DNA of 64,000 nt from an uncultured Spirochaetales bacterium. Lineage in GTDB: Bacteria > Spirochaetota > Spirochaetia > Sphaerochaetales > Sphaerochaetaceae. Of the stretch, positions 62,139 to 64,000 are shown in pieces (the first letter of the stretch is position 1; each line of letters starts with the position of its first letter). The stretch spans positions 1 to 64,000 of the forward strand of contig CALXXN010000001.1 in NCBI GenBank assembly GCA_944392695.1. Direction: 5' to 3'. The notes under the pieces were generated by a model, which ran no database searches, had not been told where the DNA came from, and was given only the letters and a program-made list of their open reading frames with translations. A program made the translations under genes and the position numbers.

Positions 62139-62870
62139 TCAGGACTCCTTGTGGATCTTGATCTGTTCGACCTTGCGCCAGATCTTGTCGAAACGCTGCA
62201 TCTCGCTCTCGCTCAAGCCAGCACGCTCAAGCATGTCACGCAGGAAGGAGCTGGTCCACTTGCGCTCCTCATCCCACTTGAAATAGCCGATTGCCGCCAG
62301 ATGGTCGGAGGCTTCCTCGACCGCACCAGCGATGCGTTCATGGCTGACTGCGTTCATGCCTGTGGGGTAGGCCTGGGCACGCATGAAGAGGACGTAGGCG
62401 ATGATCTGCACGGCCTGTGAGAGGTTGAGGGAGGGGAAGGCATCGCTAGTCGGGATCGTGACGATTGATGAGCACTTCATCACCTCATCATCCCTGAGTC
62501 CATCAGACTCACGTCCGAAAACGATTGAGACAGGACCCTCTGGCAACTGGCTGACATGGTCGGCGAGCTGTTCGGGCGAGTAGGCTGACATCTTGCGCAG
62601 CTTGCCACGGCGGCGTGTCGCACCGACTGTGAAGATGCTGTCGGCAAGGGCCTCGTCAAGGCTCTTGCAGATCCTTGCGTTCTCATAAATGTCATAAGCG
62701 TGCAGCGCGAGGGTGCGCACCCTGTTGTCGTCGTAAGTCCTGTCTGTCACGAGGACGAGGGATGAGAGCCCCATCGTCTTCATCGCACGGCAGACAGAGC
62801 CGATGTTAGCACCATCCTGGGTGTCGACCAGGACGATCCGTATCCTCTTCAGGTATTCCTTGTCTTCCAT
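62139..62870 (-). CDS. TrmJ-like SpoU family RNA methyltransferase
   Basis: The 243-residue protein has the SPOUT knot motifs: IRIVLVDTQDGANIGSVCRAMKTMGLSSLVLV (motif 1), VSIVFGRESDGLRDDEV (motif 2) and SFPSLNLSQAVQIIAYVLF-like sequence (motif 3, DAFPSLNLSQAV). A C-terminal helical extension of about 75 residues is typical of TrmJ, which makes 2'-O-methyl at tRNA position 32. TrmH-like targets cannot be excluded. First gene of an operon with the glycerophosphodiesterase. Confidence 0.88.
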   Translation of the reverse strand: MEDKEYLKRIRIVLVDTQDGANIGSVCRAMKTMGLSSLVLVTDRTYDDNRVRTLALHAYDIYENARICKSLDEALADSIFTVGATRRRGKLRKMSAYSPEQLADHVSQLPEGPVSIVFGRESDGLRDDEVMKCSSIVTIPTSDAFPSLNLSQAVQIIAYVLFMRAQAYPTGMNAVSHERIAGAVEEASDHLAAIGYFKWDEERKWTSSFLRDMLERAGLSESEMQRFDKIWRKVEQIKIHKES

Positions 62871-62881
62871 CTCAGGAAAGG

Positions 62882-62910
62882 ATTCTAGCCTCCACAGGCC
62901 TGTGGTGCAA
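62882..62910 (-). promoter_or_regulatory. Promoter of the trmJ-gdpD operon with a palindrome in the spacer
   Basis: TTGCAC (62910-62905), 17 bases, TAGAAT (62887-62882). The perfect 14-bp palindrome CCACAGGCCTGTGG (62892-62905) fills most of the spacer. The leader would be only about 5 bases. Confidence 0.55.
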
Positions 62911-62923
62911 CACTAGGGCGTGA

Positions 62924-62952
62924 TTGCGCCGTGCGCCCATCTGTCGTATCCT
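62924..62952 (+). promoter_or_regulatory. Candidate promoter of the AI-2E permease gene
   Basis: TTGCGC (62924-62929), 17 bases, TATCCT (62947-62952), with the ATG 8 bases later. The leader would be one or two bases at most. Confidence 0.5.
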
Positions 62953-62960
62953 GAAAGGGT

Positions 62961-64000
62961 ATGAGAGAAAGCGCCAACCCCTATTCACGACAGGTCCGCA
63001 ACACGCTTGTGGCTGCCGCGATCATCCTCTTCCTCTTCGTCCTGAAGGCGGCCCAGGAGGTTGTCCTGCCTGTGGCCATGGCGCTTTTCATCTTCGCCTT
63101 CGTCAACCCTCTGATGGAACGCCTGGGACGTTGGAAGGTCCCCAACCTCCTTTCAATAGCGATCTGCCTGGCGCTGGTCGTCGTGATCTTTTTCGGGTTC
63201 CTGTACATATTGATCATGATGGCGGACATGCTCCTGGCCCGGCTTCCATACTACGCCGACCGCATCCGCTCATTGGACAGCCTGCTGTCTGGTTACATCG
63301 TGGAGCATTTCGACGATGTGCCACCAGGCTTCTCATTCCTGACCCTGCTCAATGTCGACTGGTACAGCCTTGCCTCCAGCTGGCTGGCAGGCTTCTCGAG
63401 CAAGGCCGTCTCAATCCTGTCTGATGCGATGATGGTCTTCGTAATCCTCCTCTTCCTGCTCTTGGAGAGGACGACCTTCCTGCCCAAGATCTCCTACGCC
63501 TTCCCTCGGGACAAGAGCCAGAAGTTCTCATCGATGCTTGGACGCATCAACCGCCAGATCTCGAAATACCTGGTCCTGAAGCTCCTGATCAGCCTGATCA
63601 CTGGCTTGATGTTCTACCTCACCGCTGTTGTGACAGGACTCGATTTCGCCCTTGTCTGGGGTGTGCTTGCGACCTTGCTCAACTTCATCCCAACAATCGG
63701 GTCCATCATCGTCACCGTCCTTACGATCCTCATGGCGGTGATCCAATTCGCCCCTGACAGCTGGATCAACATCGTCTATGTCTTCCTGCTGACGATTTCG
63801 ATTGAGATGATCCTTGGCAACATCATCGATCCAAGGCTGCAAGGGGTGCAGTTGAACATGTCGCCTTTGATGATACTGGTCTCGCTCTCCATCTGGGGCT
63901 ACATCTGGGGACTGCCGGGCATGTTCCTTGCCGTACCTATCATGTCGATCATCCAGATTGTCTGTGCGATCACGCCATCCTTGAAGCCCATCGCCGTCCT
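62961..64000 (+). CDS. AI-2E family transporter (PF01594), cut by the window end
   Basis: The first 346 codons are present and no stop is reached. The protein starts MRESANPYSRQVRN and shows paired membrane segments at about 15-60 and 70-90. An extracellular stretch of about 60 residues follows, then the conserved core KYLVLKLLISLITGLMFYLTAVVTGLDFALVWGVLATLLNFIPTIGS and MILGNIIDPRLQGVQLNMSPLMILVSLSIWGYIWGLPGMFLAVP. Family members move autoinducer-2 or act as Na+/H+ antiporters; the substrate here is unknown. It is divergent from the TrmJ-like gene, sharing about 90 bases. Confidence 0.88.
   Translation, partial: MRESANPYSRQVRNTLVAAAIILFLFVLKAAQEVVLPVAMALFIFAFVNPLMERLGRWKVPNLLSIAICLALVVVIFFGFLYILIMMADMLLARLPYYADRIRSLDSLLSGYIVEHFDDVPPGFSFLTLLNVDWYSLASSWLAGFSSKAVSILSDAMMVFVILLFLLLERTTFLPKISYAFPRDKSQKFSSMLGRINRQISKYLVLKLLISLITGLMFYLTAVVTGLDFALVWGVLATLLNFIPTIGSIIVTVLTILMAVIQFAPDSWINIVYVFLLTISIEMILGNIIDPRLQGVQLNMSPLMILVSLSIWGYIWGLPGMFLAVPIMSIIQIVCAITPSLKPIAV

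Overview
The window looks like chromosome from an anaerobic, diderm, gut- or sediment-type bacterium. Evidence for two membranes is a TolC-like channel with a fusion protein and ABC pump, a predicted beta-barrel protein with a signal peptide, and RlmKL. Evidence for anaerobic metabolism is a sodium-pumping oxaloacetate decarboxylase and formate-tetrahydrofolate ligase. Type III glutamine synthetase, a PurO-type IMP cyclohydrolase, a DUF4143 ATPase and InlB-repeat/GLUG surface proteins together suggest a spirochaete near Sphaerochaeta or Treponema. That assignment is inference; no marker gene proves it. No rRNA, prophage, CRISPR array or classical defence island is visible.

Layout. Bases 1-1289 hold the tail of a basic protein and a GLUG-repeat gene that has lost its 5' end. 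Bases 1.9-5.9 kb are oadGAB on the minus strand. A YitT protein, a sugar-type MFS carrier and an L-rhamnose locus follow (rhaBAD, a divergent AraC regulator, rhaM), then a lone trpB. Bases 15-17.4 kb encode a large InlB/GLUG lipoprotein. Bases 17.5-20.7 kb are a minus-strand operon with separate PurO cyclohydrolase and AICAR transformylase, a LUD protein and an AlkD-like protein. Between tRNA-fMet and tRNA-Pro(CGG) sits a DUF4143 ATPase with 34-bp tandem repeats beside a truncated gene. A beta-barrel protein, rlmKL, hslO and ftsH follow.

Bases 29.9-37.1 kb form a probable operon for a tripartite efflux pump with its own histidine kinase and NtrC-type regulator. A Crp-family regulator then heads a small ABC importer operon. 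pepF, rlmD-like, cutC, rlmN and a small hydrolase lead to two tandem ABC half-transporters under an AraC regulator. The last 14 kb hold apeB, fhs, a nitrogen operon (glnA, ANTAR protein, glnN), an FMN-binding protein, an MnmA-like protein, nagB, a glycerophosphodiesterase, a TrmJ-like methyltransferase and a cut-off AI-2E permease.

Strongest leads. (1) A promoter-hairpin-SD leader in front of glnA leaves no room for a promoter after the terminator, and an ANTAR antiterminator protein is encoded in the same operon. (2) About ten genes have a -35/-10 pair placed so that transcription should begin at or next to the start codon. Four promoters carry an inverted repeat in or overlapping the 17-18 bp spacer, and in rhaM that repeat is also the trpB terminator. 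(3) Five copies of a 15-bp palindrome precede a small secreted protein. (4) The oxaloacetate decarboxylase alpha chain carries three biotin domains. All motif calls were made by eye.
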